NCBI GenBank assembly: GCA_005784505.1
Contig: VCAZ01000041.1
Span: 3,135,866 to 3,199,865 of the forward strand
Source: Bagarius yarrelli
Taxonomy: Eukaryota > Chordata > Actinopteri > Siluriformes > Sisoridae
DNA: 64,000 nt
Direction: 5' to 3'
Shown here piece after piece: positions 24,222-36,990 of this stretch. How positions within the stretch are numbered: the stretch's first letter is position 1; each line of letters opens with the position of its first letter. The notes under the pieces were generated by a model. That model had not been told where the DNA came from, ran no database searches, and was given only the letters and a program-made list of their open reading frames with translations. The position numbers and the translations under genes were made by a program.

Positions 24222-25613
24222 ATTTGTATATATTGCAACTGTAGATGAACAGTATGACATTGATGGTCTAGAGGAGTAAAAAAACTTCCAAAATTGCAAT
24301 TGTGTCAGTCTCAAAAGGTGCATGAAAAAAACTGTATAAAAACAGTAATGTATAAAAGGTGTACAAAGCTGTCAGCAAGATAAACACATTTAAGGTGTGG
24401 TGAAAATATTGCATAATCCATGTGTAAATAAATAATATAAACAAAATAGTAAAGAAATAGTACTTCCTTGTCATAAGATAAAGCCTGAGACGAGAGCTTT
24501 TGTGTTGTTCCACTTGCCACTTGCTTGATGGAATACACAAAAACACATTAGTTACACATGGTTTAAAAAAAAATTAACATTAATTAAATGTTATGGTGCA
24601 AAGTGGAACCGAATACTTTATGACGAGATTATGAAAATTGGGCTCACTTACATTAGATAATGAGGAGAAAGCAAAAAAAACCAAACCATTTTAATGTTTA
24701 AGTTTATAAATGCGTATTAAGGGTATATTTACCATACAATACATGTTTTGACAGTTTATTACCGTAGTGATTAGAATATTGGAAAATTTATTATGATAGC
24801 CTTCTTTCTGTCATGCAAAATGTTTAATAAGAAAATAAGCACTAATAAAATGGTAAGGGCATCGATAACATGGGACATTTTAGGACATTTTTTGTGTCTC
24901 TATTGTCCTTGAGCAATTTGGAGAAGCTGAATTTGTGGAATCTGAATACTATGATCATTACGGCACTTCAGTTCTCCCGATATATCACAGACGATGTTAT
25001 GCAAATAAAGGTGTGGTATGTTGCTGATTCTTTCTGGGTTTTTTATACTGTTGTTTTTTCAGCTATTTGTCATGTTTAAAATATACAGAGCTGTTAATTA
25101 TTATCCATTTATTAATAGTGGAAATTGTTCAGTACCGTTATTGTGAATTGTATCGTGTTTAATGGGGTCTCAGGCTTGTAAATGTATAAACAATCTCACG
25201 GCCGCAGTCAGACCTCATGTTGGGAAATATACAAAAGAAATAAGTTTAAGAGACGTACATGGGGCCCTTCATGGAGGCCCTTGTCTTTATTGCCAGTTGG
25301 ATGGGCCGGCACTGATTATAGCCAGTTAACAAACACTCTTTTAATCACTTCTCTAAAGTTAATACAATAAAAAAAACCTTGTAATGTGACTGAGAATCGG
25401 GAATTAATACTATTTTAGAGTTTGAAAACTTAACCCTATAACCTTAATCCTACACAAAGCTTCACCATATCAACAGTTGAACCATTTTTTTTTGTTTAAA
25501 CAATCACATTTTTTACATTTTATGTGTGTCATCATGGACTCATATTAAATAAAAATGTTTATATTAAACTCAAACAGTAATGTAATAAAACAAAAGTTGA
25601 AATAAATCTTAAA
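24222..25613. other. AT-rich DNA, no gene
   Basis: Only short low-complexity ORFs. At 25255-25325 there is a segment (GGGGCCCTTCATGGAGG, GATGGGCCGGCACTG) that recurs in diverged form at 36900-36985, so it is a dispersed repeat remnant. Confidence 0.45.
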
Positions 25614-25812
25614 GGGCAGTAGTGGCTCAAATGGTTAAGGTGCTGAGTTGCTGATCTAAAGACCAGAAACATCTGGGTTTAAGGCCCACCACTGTTGGGT
25701 CCTTGAGCAAGACCCTTTACCCTTCCTGCTCCAGGGGCGCTATATCATAGCTGACCCTGTGCTCTGACCCCAAACTTACTAATATGAGAGAAGATTAGAT
25801 TAGAGAATTCAA
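25614..25812 (+). mobile_element. tRNA-derived SINE, family A
   Basis: GTAGTGGCTCAAATGGTTAA (A-box region), TCTGGGTTTAAGGCCCACC (B-box region, one mutation from the intact copy), TTGAGCAAGACCCTTTACCC, GCTCCAGGGGCGCTATATC. Confidence 0.8.
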
Positions 25813-27089
25813 CAATTTGGTGGTACCGGTTTAATTTAGTTATCTAGTTTATTATTGTGTTACCAATCCAGTATAATACTTAACTTTAAAGATAATTCAT
25901 ATACATACATTGTGTTTTAATTTTATGAAATTACACTGTTTACTGCAGGAGATTTACTCTGAGCTTTTTCCCATGTTGCCTCTTTCTGTATTCCTTGCTG
26001 TAACTACAGGAGGCCCCAAGGGACAGAAGCCACTCCTGCCTCCTGTCACTTTCTTTTCCTGTCACCCACTTAAATAATGACAATTTAATTTCCTGTCTAA
26101 TTGGACCTGTAAGTTATTTAAATAAAGCACTCGGTGTGTGTAAAGGAGGAGAGAGAGAGGAGAGAGAGAGGAGAGAGTAATGACAGCTCATCGTGCACTC
26201 ATCGTACACTCATATCCTACTGAAAGGGGTATAAGCGATGAGGCACGAATAAACAACCTGTCGGATACCTGTTTTGTTTTAAAGGAAGACAGAGAGGGTG
26301 ATAGAGGTGCACCTTAATCTTCTGCTGGCCCCCCCTGTAAATAACATTTCATTGTCGCATCCTTGCTTTGCACATGCCGTAGTTTATGTAAGGCCACTTA
26401 CAACTTTCTCTCTAATTAAAACATTCGTTCTTATTTGCAACTTCAATTAACTGTGACTGTCCATTTTAATAGCGAGTGAAGGAAAGTAAATCAACCACAT
26501 AATCTTCAGATTAAATAGAAATAGAAAATAGAAAGAAGATATTTTGATTTGAGGCTGGTTTATTTTCATGATATGGGGTGTTTAATGGATGCTAACTATG
26601 TCCTTTTAAACTGCTAATCTTGGTGCATCATATGGCACTATAACTAAAAAAGTTCTATTTGCCCTCTTCACCATATATGCACTCAGAAAAGCAAATGATT
26701 GGCTAGTTTTTCTCTGATTGACAGAATGTCCTGTAATCCCTCCCACACAGGCAGCTTTGCTCCCTTGTCTTCTGGCTGCTAACAGAGACACTGCTGGCAA
26801 GTTTGGACCCTATGAAAAAATATAGGTTTCGGGCCCCCTAAAACAGAGCCCTAGGGGCCTCCAAAGTGCACGGGCCTTCAGAATTGTCCTGGTGACCCAT
26901 TATTTAAACCTTAAAAGCAAATAAATTTACGTCTTAAAAAAATGTAGTGGAGTTTATTTATATAATGTATTTAATATATATAGTGGAGTTTATTTATATC
27001 ATTTACAAACACTAAACAACTCCTGTAAAAGTAAAATTACCACGACAAATAATCAAGAAAAAAAATGTACATTTGTAATTCTTTTTAAT
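25813..27089. other. Non-coding with candidate regulatory blocks
   Basis: 25930-26130 and 26190-26470 are unique and contain AT-core sites (AATGACAATTTAATTTCC, TTCAATTAACTGTGACTG). A GA microsatellite lies at 26148-26178. A duplicated phrase TAGTGGAGTTTATTTATAT occurs at about 26944 and 26980. 26795-26885 resembles the repeat remnant near 36650. Confidence 0.35.
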
Positions 27090-27180
27090 TCTATTTTCCG
27101 TGTAAAGGTGCTTTGAGACGATGTGTATTGTTAAAATCGCTATACAAATAAAAATGAACTAAATTAAATTGATAATAAGT
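27090..27180 (+). mobile_element. 3' tail of a dispersed retroelement
   Basis: GTGTAAAGGTGCTTTGAGAC and GCTATACAAATAAAAATGAA, a tail I recognise as very common in fish genomes. Sequence following to about 27305 may belong to a second degraded copy. Confidence 0.5.
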
Positions 27181-28566
27181 CTGACCAGCAGTCCAATCCA
27201 GTTCAGCGAGCAAGGCTGAACCCAGTCTGACCTGCAACTACACAGTTCTGCTTCAGCATCGTGACCGAAGGCATAAGGACAGAGGACAGGACTGGGGCAG
27301 ACGGGGACAACAAATTTATTTCAATTCTTTTTTTGTTTTAGTCCTGTCAGTTCAGGGATCAAAATTGTATAAAATATGTCTTAGATTCTCTTTTAATAGG
27401 CAAATTTTGTTCATAGGTGGGGGAAGGGCCGGGTGTGTAGTATGATTTCTATCTGTTACTTTCTATTTTAGCAGTTTAGTTTTAGCGAATAATACAGTCA
27501 CAGGAGGAAATCCGACATTTTCCAACTTAATGATATGAAATAATAGATTTTTAATAATGATGAAGTCTTTTTTTTAAAACAAACAGCTCATTATCTTTTG
27601 GGTAATGAAAAATCATATAACCAGCTTACCAAGTGATGGCCAATAAAATGACTCCTTCATGCAGTGGATTCAGGTAGGAGCATTCTCTCTCTCACACGCA
27701 CACATGCACACACTGTCTGATGTGATGTTAGTGTGAGCAGCTTAACCTGTGTTTGCTGATTTACAAAAGAACGGCCCTGTAATTGAGCTGGGGAATTCAG
27801 TTTTACTTAAGTCCAATTACGCTCTAAATCTGCTGTCTCCTAAATGCGATTATTGCAGTACAGTAAGTCTCTCCCATTGGGTTCCATTAACTTTGATTAC
27901 TGCAAATTATTTACTTACAGCTTTGCTTCGTGTTATTGCACCAGCACGCACCGGAGAAGTCATTCATTTTGCAGTGAGAGTGCACTCTGGTGCTTCAGGT
28001 GCACAAACAATATACAAACACTCATATACACACACACACACCCATACGCACACACAAACATCTGCAGCTGTACGTGTAGACTTATGAATGTTACATTATA
28101 GAAAGAGAAATGTTCTGAAAGGCGGAGATGTGTATACACAGCTAATGGAAACGTCACGTCACATACAGTACACTGCATAGGCGATCATGTGAGTAATGGT
28201 TTATATTTCATTTGCTAAGCATGAAAAGATGTGTTTCGCTGTGTTGGGACCTGAAATTGCACACGTGGATGAAAACATTTAAATAAATGAATCGCTTAGT
28301 AGATCATGTGGAAAAACAATGTCAGACAGACCTTTGTACATTTATTCACATGTGAATGTGACTTTTGTATAAGGATATGATCTAGATATGATGTAACCTT
28401 TTTTTCTGCATATTCTTTTAATATTTTCTTCCTAACTCCTCCCTTATGTTGCACTGAGCCCATCACTCTTACACTGTGAGCGCTGTATCTTACTGTGCTT
28501 TCTGTGATTACACTCTCTAGCACACTCGCAGTGTTAATGCTACTGAGCGAGATTATACACAGGCAC
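27181..28566. other. Non-coding; (CA)n at 28030
   Basis: 27720-27960 is unique with GTCCAATTACGCTC; 28027-28058 is a CA-rich microsatellite. No gene recognised. Confidence 0.4.
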
Positions 28567-28568
28567 AG

Positions 28569-28612
<44 letters not shown>

Positions 28613-28618
28613 GCACAG

Positions 28619-28681
<63 letters not shown>

Positions 28682-28691
28682 ATATATATAT
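28567..28691. repeat. Duplicated (TA)n tract
   Basis: Two long TA runs, each preceded by the same phrase CACAGGCACAGGTGTGTATA, so the microsatellite and its 5' flank have been duplicated in tandem. Confidence 0.9.
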
Positions 28692-29132
28692 ACAAAACCA
28701 ACACATGCATTTTTGAACTTTCCTATCGGCGTGTGTTTTTTTCACGCAGGTCACTCATACTCTTTGGCCAATCACATGCAAGCTTACCATTTAACCATTT
28801 GATAAACACCAACCCTCAAGAAGCTTAGCTTTGACTGATTTTGGAACCAATCCTGTGAGCTGTCACTTATACTGTATCATGTATCATGTTTGCATACATG
28901 AGCTCACATCCTTCCATGATTGGCTATTGTAGCTGTGATTGACAGAGCAGTCTGACATCGCTTATAAAATAAAAGATAGAAAAAGAAAGTGGAAGCTGAC
29001 AATCCTATGCTGTAAAACCCATTATGCTTTTGTCTATTGTGCCTATTGGGTTCAACCCGATGTCTTTGTTAGAGTTCTCGTTCTAGAATGCTGAGAGTAA
29101 ATCCAAATGATGTGAAGCAAACTGTGATCTGG
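28692..29132. other. No gene recognised
   Basis: Mixed composition, no repeat recognised. Confidence 0.4.
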
Positions 29133-29655
29133 TGTAGGGCTGAACGATATGACGGTATATCTCGTTACTACGGAATCATTTTTTAACTGTGATAGATTTT
29201 TCTATTCCGTGTATATTGCAAAATGTGAAGAAGTGAGCGTAACCTGAGCAAGATCCAGCCCAGGACTATTGTGGTTTGGCTGTATGTGACCCTGTGATGG
29301 ATTCTCCAGCGTGTACCTCAATGACAGTTGGGATAGACTCCGGCAGATTCCTGTGACTCTGATCAGGAATAAGCCCATACAGACAGCGGATGGATGTATG
29401 TTTGCCTAAACAACTGTAAAATGTGACATACACTGAAATCTGTTGATAAAGTAAATCCAAGTTTCTATTTAATTATATAATAAAAAAGGCGACGTCCTGT
29501 TAATTTCTGAAGTAATCAAGTTTATTTATTATATAAAGCCCTTTTTGATTGCTGCTTATTTAAATAAATATATTTTGAAATATATCATTACAATGAAATA
29601 AAATTATTTATATTGTGAAATAGAATTTTGGTCATACTGTCCACCTCTAATCTGG
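29133..29655. mobile_element. Non-autonomous inverted-repeat element, disrupted
   Basis: Starts AGGGCTGAACGATATGAC and ends with a roughly complementary GTCATACTGTCCACCTC. A related element lies at 57900-58460. A fragment of the 12.1-kb-type repeat (29272-29394) is inserted in it. Confidence 0.5.
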
Positions 29656-29659
29656 CGCA

Positions 29660-29959
29660 GGCATATAGGAGGTAAAGGTAAAGCTCTAAGGCCTAATTTC
29701 ACTGACATTGTCCCTCACCTAATTGTAAAATTCCATCTGTCTTTTTCTGTGAAGGGATAGCTTTCTGTCTCTGCCAGCTTTCGGATGCTCGCAGCTAAAA
29801 GAGTCTAATTTCATTTCGGTTTGTCTTAGGACAACCCTTTAGATGTTTAATTCAATCCCATTTTCGTGTAATCAGGCAAAAGGCTTCCCTTGAGGTAAAG
29901 CAAAGCTATGAGGACCTGCAGCTCACAATTTGCAAATGTAATTGGTCCACCTCTCTCTT

Positions 29960-29994
<35 letters not shown>

Positions 29995-30625
29995 TCTTCC
30001 CCTGTGTTCCACCACAGGCATTATTAACTACTATCATTTTTTAATTTTTTTTATTTCATTGCTTTTTTTCCCCTCCTTTTTCTCCGTCTTTCTTAAATGA
30101 CACCTATGTTCACATATCCAACCTCATCTCCCAGCCTCACAGAAAAAAAAGAGAAAGAGAAAGGACAAGAAACATCATCCCACATCTTCCTCAAGGCAAC
30201 CCTGTTGTTATTGTAAAATTCATATTTCTCTGGATTTACAGCCGCTGGATATTGAGTACAAAATCCATTATCATTTGTATATTTTAATTATGCAAATGAG
30301 GCTGCTCAGCTGGCTGGTCGATCCTGCAGGGAAGCCTAACTTCATTTCGGGTGATTACAATTTATCCAGTCGAGTCACTTTAATTGTAACAAGCTAATTA
30401 CCTTGTTTCATTTAGTTTTAACAATGCCAAAAGAAAAGCGTGCAGTGATAGCATGCTCATTTACTGAGGGCCCTGAAAAGCTTAGCACAATAACATGTGG
30501 GTGGGAAAAAGAGAGCGAGAGAGAGAGAGAGAAAGACAGAGAGAGAAAGAGAGAAAGAGAGAGAGAGAGAGAGAAATGTGATGTGTGGCTCTGTAAATGA
30601 GGTCTCGGTGTACATATGTGGCAAA
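29660..30625. promoter_or_regulatory. Candidate conserved non-coding cluster
   Basis: 29690-29950 and 30230-30480 are unique. The second has TAATTATGCAAAT (30285-30297), a homeodomain core overlapping a perfect POU octamer ATGCAAAT. CT (29945-29993) and GA (30509-30575) microsatellites flank it. Confidence 0.35.
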
Positions 30626-30964
30626 GATTCAGAAGTCTCTCTTCTTTTGTAAAGAAATCAAAACGCCATTATCAGGTCGCAATTTTGCCTCATAGATCAT
30701 TTGTAATACATGCACATGATTGACAGGTGTGTGTGTGTGTTATTAAGTATTATAGCTGTACAGGGCCCACTGTGACAGATTTCCAGTGAAGATCAAATGA
30801 GATGAAGGATTGGGGGGGGTATGCTGGCTTCTTCTGTCGTCTGACAATTACCAACCAGATATGCGGTGTGTGTTGATGTTAAGGACGTGCACAGAAGTTT
30901 TAAGGGGCATTTTTATTGTACATAACATTTGCAGCATTTAGTAGAAAACCTTATGCATTTTTTA
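30626..30964. other. No gene recognised
   Basis: Short (GT)n at about 30726-30740 and a G-run at 30812-30819; otherwise unremarkable. Confidence 0.4.
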
Positions 30965-31110
30965 CTTCATTTATACATCTGAGAAATTAAGGGTTAAGAG
31001 CCTTGCTCAGGGGTCAAGTTTTGGTGAAAATGGTGGTGCTGGGAATCGAACCCACAGTCTTCCGGTTAGCAGTCCAACACCTTAACCATAAACCACCACT
31101 TCCCTGGGTT
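30965..31110 (-). mobile_element. tRNA-derived SINE, family B
   Basis: Minus orientation: AGAAATTAAGGGTTAAGAGC, GGTGCTGGGAATCGAACCC (B box complement), CAACACCTTAACCATAAACC. Confidence 0.75.
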
Positions 31111-31686
31111 TTAATTTAATTTTTTTTTCTAAACAAAACGTTAAATATATTAACACGTCCCTGACAAACTAACCAATTTATTTTCACTTTCTTACTGAAT
31201 TATTTCATGTCATTTCGTTCGTCAACAGATACAAACAATTAAAAGTTGTTTTTATAACCAGTTTATAATCAGTTCCCATTATTACATGGTAGCTCATAAG
31301 TCATGGATATTAGCAAGAAATATATTTGCCTTTTGTCATTTGGATAATTAGCTGTAAGTTTGAGGCACAGGTATAGGTAGATCTGTCCTTCTTCACCACT
31401 CACCTCCACACCAGGACAAACACAACTGGAAAGGAAGGGAGTAAGGGAGGGAGGGCTTCACTTCTGCGGCTCTCTGCCTGTCTGTGTTGTAATAATCAGT
31501 GTGTGCTACACTGCTTAACATCTTCCAACCTATTCACGCAGGTTTCATTATCAAGTAAGTATTCTTAGCTTATCAAAATAGATGGCAGCCAGTATGTGAT
31601 AGACAGAGTGAAGGATGACTAAGTAGAAATATCTGAATAGAATAGAGATAGAATTATTCATAAATAAATCAATAAGTCTATTAAAA

Positions 31687-31883
31687 GTACAACCCAATTT
31701 TCGGAAAAGTTAGGACATTATTTAAGTTTAAGTAAAAAGAAAACTAAAAGACTTTTAAACCACATAAAACAATATTTTATTCACAATAGAACATAGATAA
31801 CTTAGAACATGGCTTTAAAAGTCTTTAAGTTTTTACTTTATTTATTAAAAAAACTTCCCAACTTTTCCGAAATTCGGGTGGTA
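31687..31883. mobile_element. Palindromic MITE-like element
   Basis: The left end GTACAACCCAATTTTCGG and the right end, read in reverse complement (TACCACCCGAATTTCGG), match, and similarity continues through most of the element (both sides carry GGAAAAGTT then AAAGACTTTTAAA). It is a ~200-base fold-back DNA element with no coding capacity. Confidence 0.7.
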
Positions 31884-33359
31884 AAATCAAAAGTACCTTC
31901 AAAACAATTAAATAAAAAAATAAAATGACACATTTAAAATTATAATTCATTTAAAAACGTACACACCAAAAGTGTGTATATAACGAAATGTTAACCTACA
32001 ACGTACTGTATATCTAATTATTGCTAAATATTTTTATTTAATTTAATGATTATTTTCCATTTAATTTAAAACAGATCATTCTAAATATTTTTACAAACTG
32101 AAATGAAAACTAAAATTAAACATTTATTTATTTAACTACAGTTTTTACACAGTACATATGGGAAAATTAACCTCTCTGTGCAAAATATCTATTTATTATT
32201 AGTTTATTTTACTGTATATCCTTTTTAATATTATTTTAATGACTGGATAAGAAAACTATTTTGGTTGATATCACTATTTGCTTTTAAGTTAAAAACATTT
32301 GGGTGAAAAAAAATAGTAGGCTAAGTCAAAAAATACTAATCAAATAGTAATTTTTTAGTATTTTTTATAGTCATAAAATAATTCTGATGTTTTAATTATC
32401 TACTTTTATATAACCCGTTAAGCACCACAATTATTTTTTTAACTATACTGACAGAATTTCATCCTATAACCGTCTGCTGGCGTTACCCCTGTTTAAGCAC
32501 ACAGTGACAGAATATTACATCCTTACGAATATTACATCCTTACAGCACTGACAGTGTAAACTATATTAAACAGCTACCAAACCAACATGGCCGCGTCTGT
32601 TGTTTCCTACATATTTCTTGGTCTTGCATCATTCGGTAATAGTCTCCTATAAAAAATACACTACACACTACTTAATCTTCTCAGTGACCAAAAACAAACA
32701 TGATCTGCCACGTAGTCATGTGATTAGAAGTTGTTTTTCTCAGGAATATTAATAACAACCGCTGTTAAAATGCTTAAAGTTGCTCTTGTGGCAGTCAAGG
32801 GTTTAATTTAATCCCAGTGCATTAACAACAGCTTGTTTTTGTGTGTTTTTTTGCAGTCAGCCATTTTACATCCTGGAAAACATGTGTGTTGTGATTTAAT
32901 CCTCATCCAGTCCAGCATGCATGAATCTGTTTTCCCAGGTCATGTGATCACTGCTGAAATATGTTTAATATGTTTTTCATTGTCATTGCGGTTGATGTGC
33001 GAAAGCTAATGAGAATTTTTATTTAAAAACAGGAAGAGATTTGTGGGTTGGTGCCTTAAAAATAATTATGTGTGTTAATTGGCTTTGCTTGTCTGCGTTT
33101 GCCCACTGGTGCCTCCCAGGTAGAACATTTGACTGAAGTGTGTGTGTGTGTGTGTATTTAATGATGTCAGTTTGGTGAAAATGTCTCACTAAAGGTTTGC
33201 ATACAGAAATGCTTTATTCAGTCGCCAACATAGCAACATTTTCGACGATGCTTTGTTTTTGTTTTTTAATGAAACTGTGCAAATCATAGTTTACATTCAG
33301 ATACATTGGTGTGTGTTTGGTGGGGGAAAGAGGTCATTTTACTATTTGCATTCCATGGC
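31884..33359. other. AT-rich DNA, no gene
   Basis: An 18-base tandem duplication lies at about 32511-32545 (AATATTACATCCTTACG). 32820-33120 is less AT-rich and unique. (GT)n at 33139-33154. Confidence 0.45.
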
Positions 33360-33500
33360 ACGTATATATACACTGACTAGCCACTTTTTTAGAAAATCGC
33401 TTTGAAATTAGCCAATCATATTGCAAATCATAAAACTTTTAAGATGCAGATTGTTTATATAAGGTCTCCTGGTCTTTTTATGCACACCAGTCTCTAAAGT
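33360..33500 (+). mobile_element. Degraded DNA-transposon-type end
   Basis: TATATACACTGACTAGCCAC, a phrase typical of a common fish inverted-repeat element, followed by diverged sequence. Border uncertain. Confidence 0.4.
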
Positions 33501-34360
33501 TTGCACAGAGTTGTACAAAATGTCCTATAAACAGCAATTCTGAAGGATTAATAGGTTGTTTGCACATGACGTCATTCCAGTCAAGCGAGACGCCACTAGA
33601 AGAGCGGAAAAGAATTTTTCAAAAGAATTGTGTTAGACTTTTCCGTCTAGTTTTAGAATAATTTATGCCTTAGTTGTGCTACGGTAAATATTAGAGAGCG
33701 GTTAACCAAATAAAGTACGAGAAAGAACCGTGAAGCCTTAATGCTTGTTGCTAGGTTAATTAACAGGATATGCTAATATTGCTACTCGCGCGGACAAGGA
33801 TCAAACGGTTGTTACTGTTCCTTAGCTCCCTGGTAAGCCTCAATGTTTTTTGTACTTTTTATCTTTCCTTTAGTGTAAAAGGATGTCTGGAGAACAAGTT
33901 GCTCATCTACCATCTCGATGACAGGCATTTATGATGTAGGAATAACATCTCACATGTTTGGTGATTTTCTGTTTATATGTTTCCTCTGAAATAATGTTTA
34001 TGATATAAACTTTAAATGTCTTTTATTGTAAATTTCTACCTTCTGTCTGGATTTCTTTCATCCGAAAAACATGAATGCAAACAAGCCATTAGCTAAAAAT
34101 AACTCTACAACTGGAGATGGATGACCTTCTTTTAAAGAAAGGTAAATATTCTTGAAACACTTTCCAGTAAGTGTAAGTGGTCTTTTCTGTTTTGGTGAAA
34201 TAAAAGCGAAGGATTATCAGAGAAAAATAAGCGAAAGATTATGGTTTTATCCATTTTACCACAATATTCCACATTTTACCACATAGTATTGTAAAGAAAT
34301 TACAAAAACCTGTTTTTGAACCTAACTGTACTAAATATATCAGAGTAAATTGCAATGATG
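33501..34360. other. No gene recognised
   Basis: A GC-balanced stretch at 33560-33840 contains no ORF of note. No repeat recognised. Confidence 0.4.
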
Positions 34361-34870
34361 TGGTAATTTGTTGTGGTTTTTCTATTACACTTGTTAGATT
34401 AACTCTTCTTCCTATACTATACTTACTATACTAGACTTACTATAGTCAGTTAGGAAATTCTTATGGTTTTATTGTCTATTTCCATTGAGCAACAGTACGA
34501 CAGTATAAATTTACTGACAGGATTTTCTCCTAGTGGTCTGCCTGTTTTATAACACAGTGGCAAAATATACTGTAATCATATATATATATAGTTTGGTGTA
34601 AATGTTAACAAAGTTTAAACACAAAAACAAACTAAATACTTTAGTAAATACTATAATATGATACAGTTTACCGCAGCCTTTTAGTTTACTCAAGTAACTT
34701 TGAAAGAATAAAACTAAGTAAATAAGTAATTACTACAGTTTGTTAATTTACTAGAGGTAATAGTATAGTACACTGCAGTAGGATGCTGTAAATACTGTAA
34801 TATACTACAGCATACTATAGTTTATTATCTTACTGTAGTCAGTCCTAAACTATACTGTGGTATTTTTTCA
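34361..34870. repeat. Motif-rich region of ACTATAG/ACTGTAG words
   Basis: Many near-copies of TACTATAG, TACTACAG and TACTGTAG on both strands, so the region can fold on itself. It resembles degenerate palindromic elements and not a simple tandem array. Confidence 0.45.
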
Positions 34871-35574
34871 TGTGGAATAAAAAACATTAAATAAATAAAA
34901 ACATTTTTACAATTTCATATAAAGCATATTGCTCATTTCCAGCTGTTTTTTACAATTTAGCTGGGACTATTAAATGTTTCTATCTATATACACGCATTGC
35001 ACATGCTACATGTGTTTAGGACCCTCCTCCAGCCATATCAGAGAGGATCATAAAGAGACCGCCTTTTTCTAGCACACATTAAATCTCACAGCGATCAGGT
35101 TGTAAAAACAGAATTGATGTCATAAAATCCAGCTAATTGGCGTAAGAACAAAACAAATAGGAGGCCAAAAAACATGTCTGCTTATCGTTTGTCTGTGGAT
35201 ACCAAAAATGGTAAACACTTTAATCTTAATTCTTCCATATCTCCCATTGCATCCAGGGATTGCAGCACAGATTAGGAACCTGCCTAATTAATACTGGCAG
35301 GGACACCATATGCAACATGATTCTAACAAGTGATCATCTCTGGCCTGTGAGATTTAGGATAATGTAGATAGATTACAAACTCCAAGCTTTAGATTCTGAC
35401 TCACTTTGGTTCGTTAGACACTTTTATAAATAACAGTATTAATGTGTACATAAATAAAATGTCTTCCTGATATACTGTATATGAATAAACGTTTGTGCAT
35501 ACCTACAGAAGACACCCATATAAGTTTGTCCTCCCTAAACTGTTGTCTAGAATGTCTTCTATGTCCATGTTGTA
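34871..35574. other. Non-coding; unique block 35020-35350
   Basis: 35020-35350 is non-repetitive with TCCAGCTAATTGGCG and CCTGCCTAATTAATACTGG, resembling the other candidate regulatory blocks. Confidence 0.3.
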
Positions 35575-35935
35575 GCATTACATTATTTCCTCACAGCCCA
35601 AATGCTGTTCTAGCATGACCATGTCCCTGTGCACAAAGCCCCTGAGCTGCATTAAGACATAGTGTGTTATAATTGGAGTGGAAGGACTAAAGACTCAACA
35701 TCTTTGGGATGAACTGGAACACCGACTGCACCCAACATTAGTGTCTGATCTCACTGATACTATTTAGACTGAATTAACAATTCCCCACAGCCACGAGTCA
35801 CAATTTAGTAAAAAAAACTTTCCAGAAGTGTGGATGTTTTTTTTTTTTATAAAAGTAAGAGTGAGACTAAAGCTGGGACAGGCTGCTCAAAATACACACA
35901 TGCTTGAGATGGTCAGGTGTCCCAATCATTTTGTA
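35575..35935 (+). mobile_element. Degraded DNA-transposon-type repeat
   Basis: Same family as 17370-17695: CATGACCATGTCCCTGTGC, GGGATGAACTGGAACACC, CACGAGTCACAATTTAGT, GATGGTCAGGTGTCCCAATC. Frames are broken. Confidence 0.7.
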
Positions 35936-36590
35936 AGAAGTTAAACATAAAATCTTGAAAGGCCATTTATTCAATTGCCCTGGTATGCTTACCTCATTTA
36001 GAGCACTGTGTAAATGAATGAAATTGTAAAATTATATAGATCATAAATGGTTAATGGACTTCCTGTCTCCAGAAGAGAATCACCACTGGCCCGCTCCACA
36101 CAAACAATGGTGATTAAGCAGTGGATTAAACCTGCTCATAAATAATAAAGTACAATGTTTTTCTTGTTTCCTGTCCTCTTCCTCTAATAGCCACATTAAA
36201 AGCTGTTTACAAGTCGGTGGTGAGAGGAACTAAGGGAGAAAGCCCTTAATGAACCAGAGAAAGAGAAAGACGAGAGAGGGAGAGAGAGCGAGAGAGAGCG
36301 AGAGAGAGAGAGAGACAGAGAGAGACAGAGAGAGAGAGATGCGGTTACATACAAATTAGTTTTCTATGTATACAAACAGGGCAAAGAGCCAGATTTCTGT
36401 CACCTTCCTGCTACTTATCTTTGCGGTTGAGAGTCAATGAGGCTGAAATCCCGGTCGTTTAGCAGGAGCAAGAGATGCCAACGGATCAGAGCAGCAGACC
36501 TGTACTTGTGAGAAAGTGTCTAATTATAGACTCTGCAATAAACAAACCTGGCTGAGGGTTCGGATAATAATTAGAAAAGTGTAAAGTTAG
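35936..36590. other. Non-coding with GA microsatellite
   Basis: A GA-rich tract lies at 36255-36340. Flanks 36060-36240 and 36380-36520 are unique. Confidence 0.4.
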
Positions 36591-36990
36591 AAGAGTTTTC
36601 TTAACTGGAATCCCAGCTCACCTGGAGCAAAGTTTCCCAGCAGTGTCGGCCCGTAGGGTTGTGGGGCCCAAGACGAGATCATGAAATGTGGCGTCACTTG
36701 TGTAAAATCATAGAGGAAAAAGCACAAAAAAGTGTATAAATATCTCCCCATTTCTGTGAATGGTGTCATATTTTTATTGATTAATATTGTAAGGTGTTAA
36801 AGAAGTTAAGCCTCCAAAGCCCACTTTCTTCACATGCCTGGTGCATAAACAACTTTACAGACGTGGTTGCAACTCATGGTGGGAAATAAAATAAATAAAT
36901 AAGTTAAAGAGGCACCTGCAGGGCGCTTTATGGAGGGCCCGCCAGTATTGCCTGTTGGATGAGCCGACCCTGTGTCCCGGCATTCTTTAT
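36591..36990. mobile_element. Dispersed repeat remnant
   Basis: Shares diverged phrases with 25255-25325 and 26795-26885 (GGGCCCGCC, TTGGATGAGCCGACCCTG). The minus-strand ORFs across it resemble nothing I know. Confidence 0.35.
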
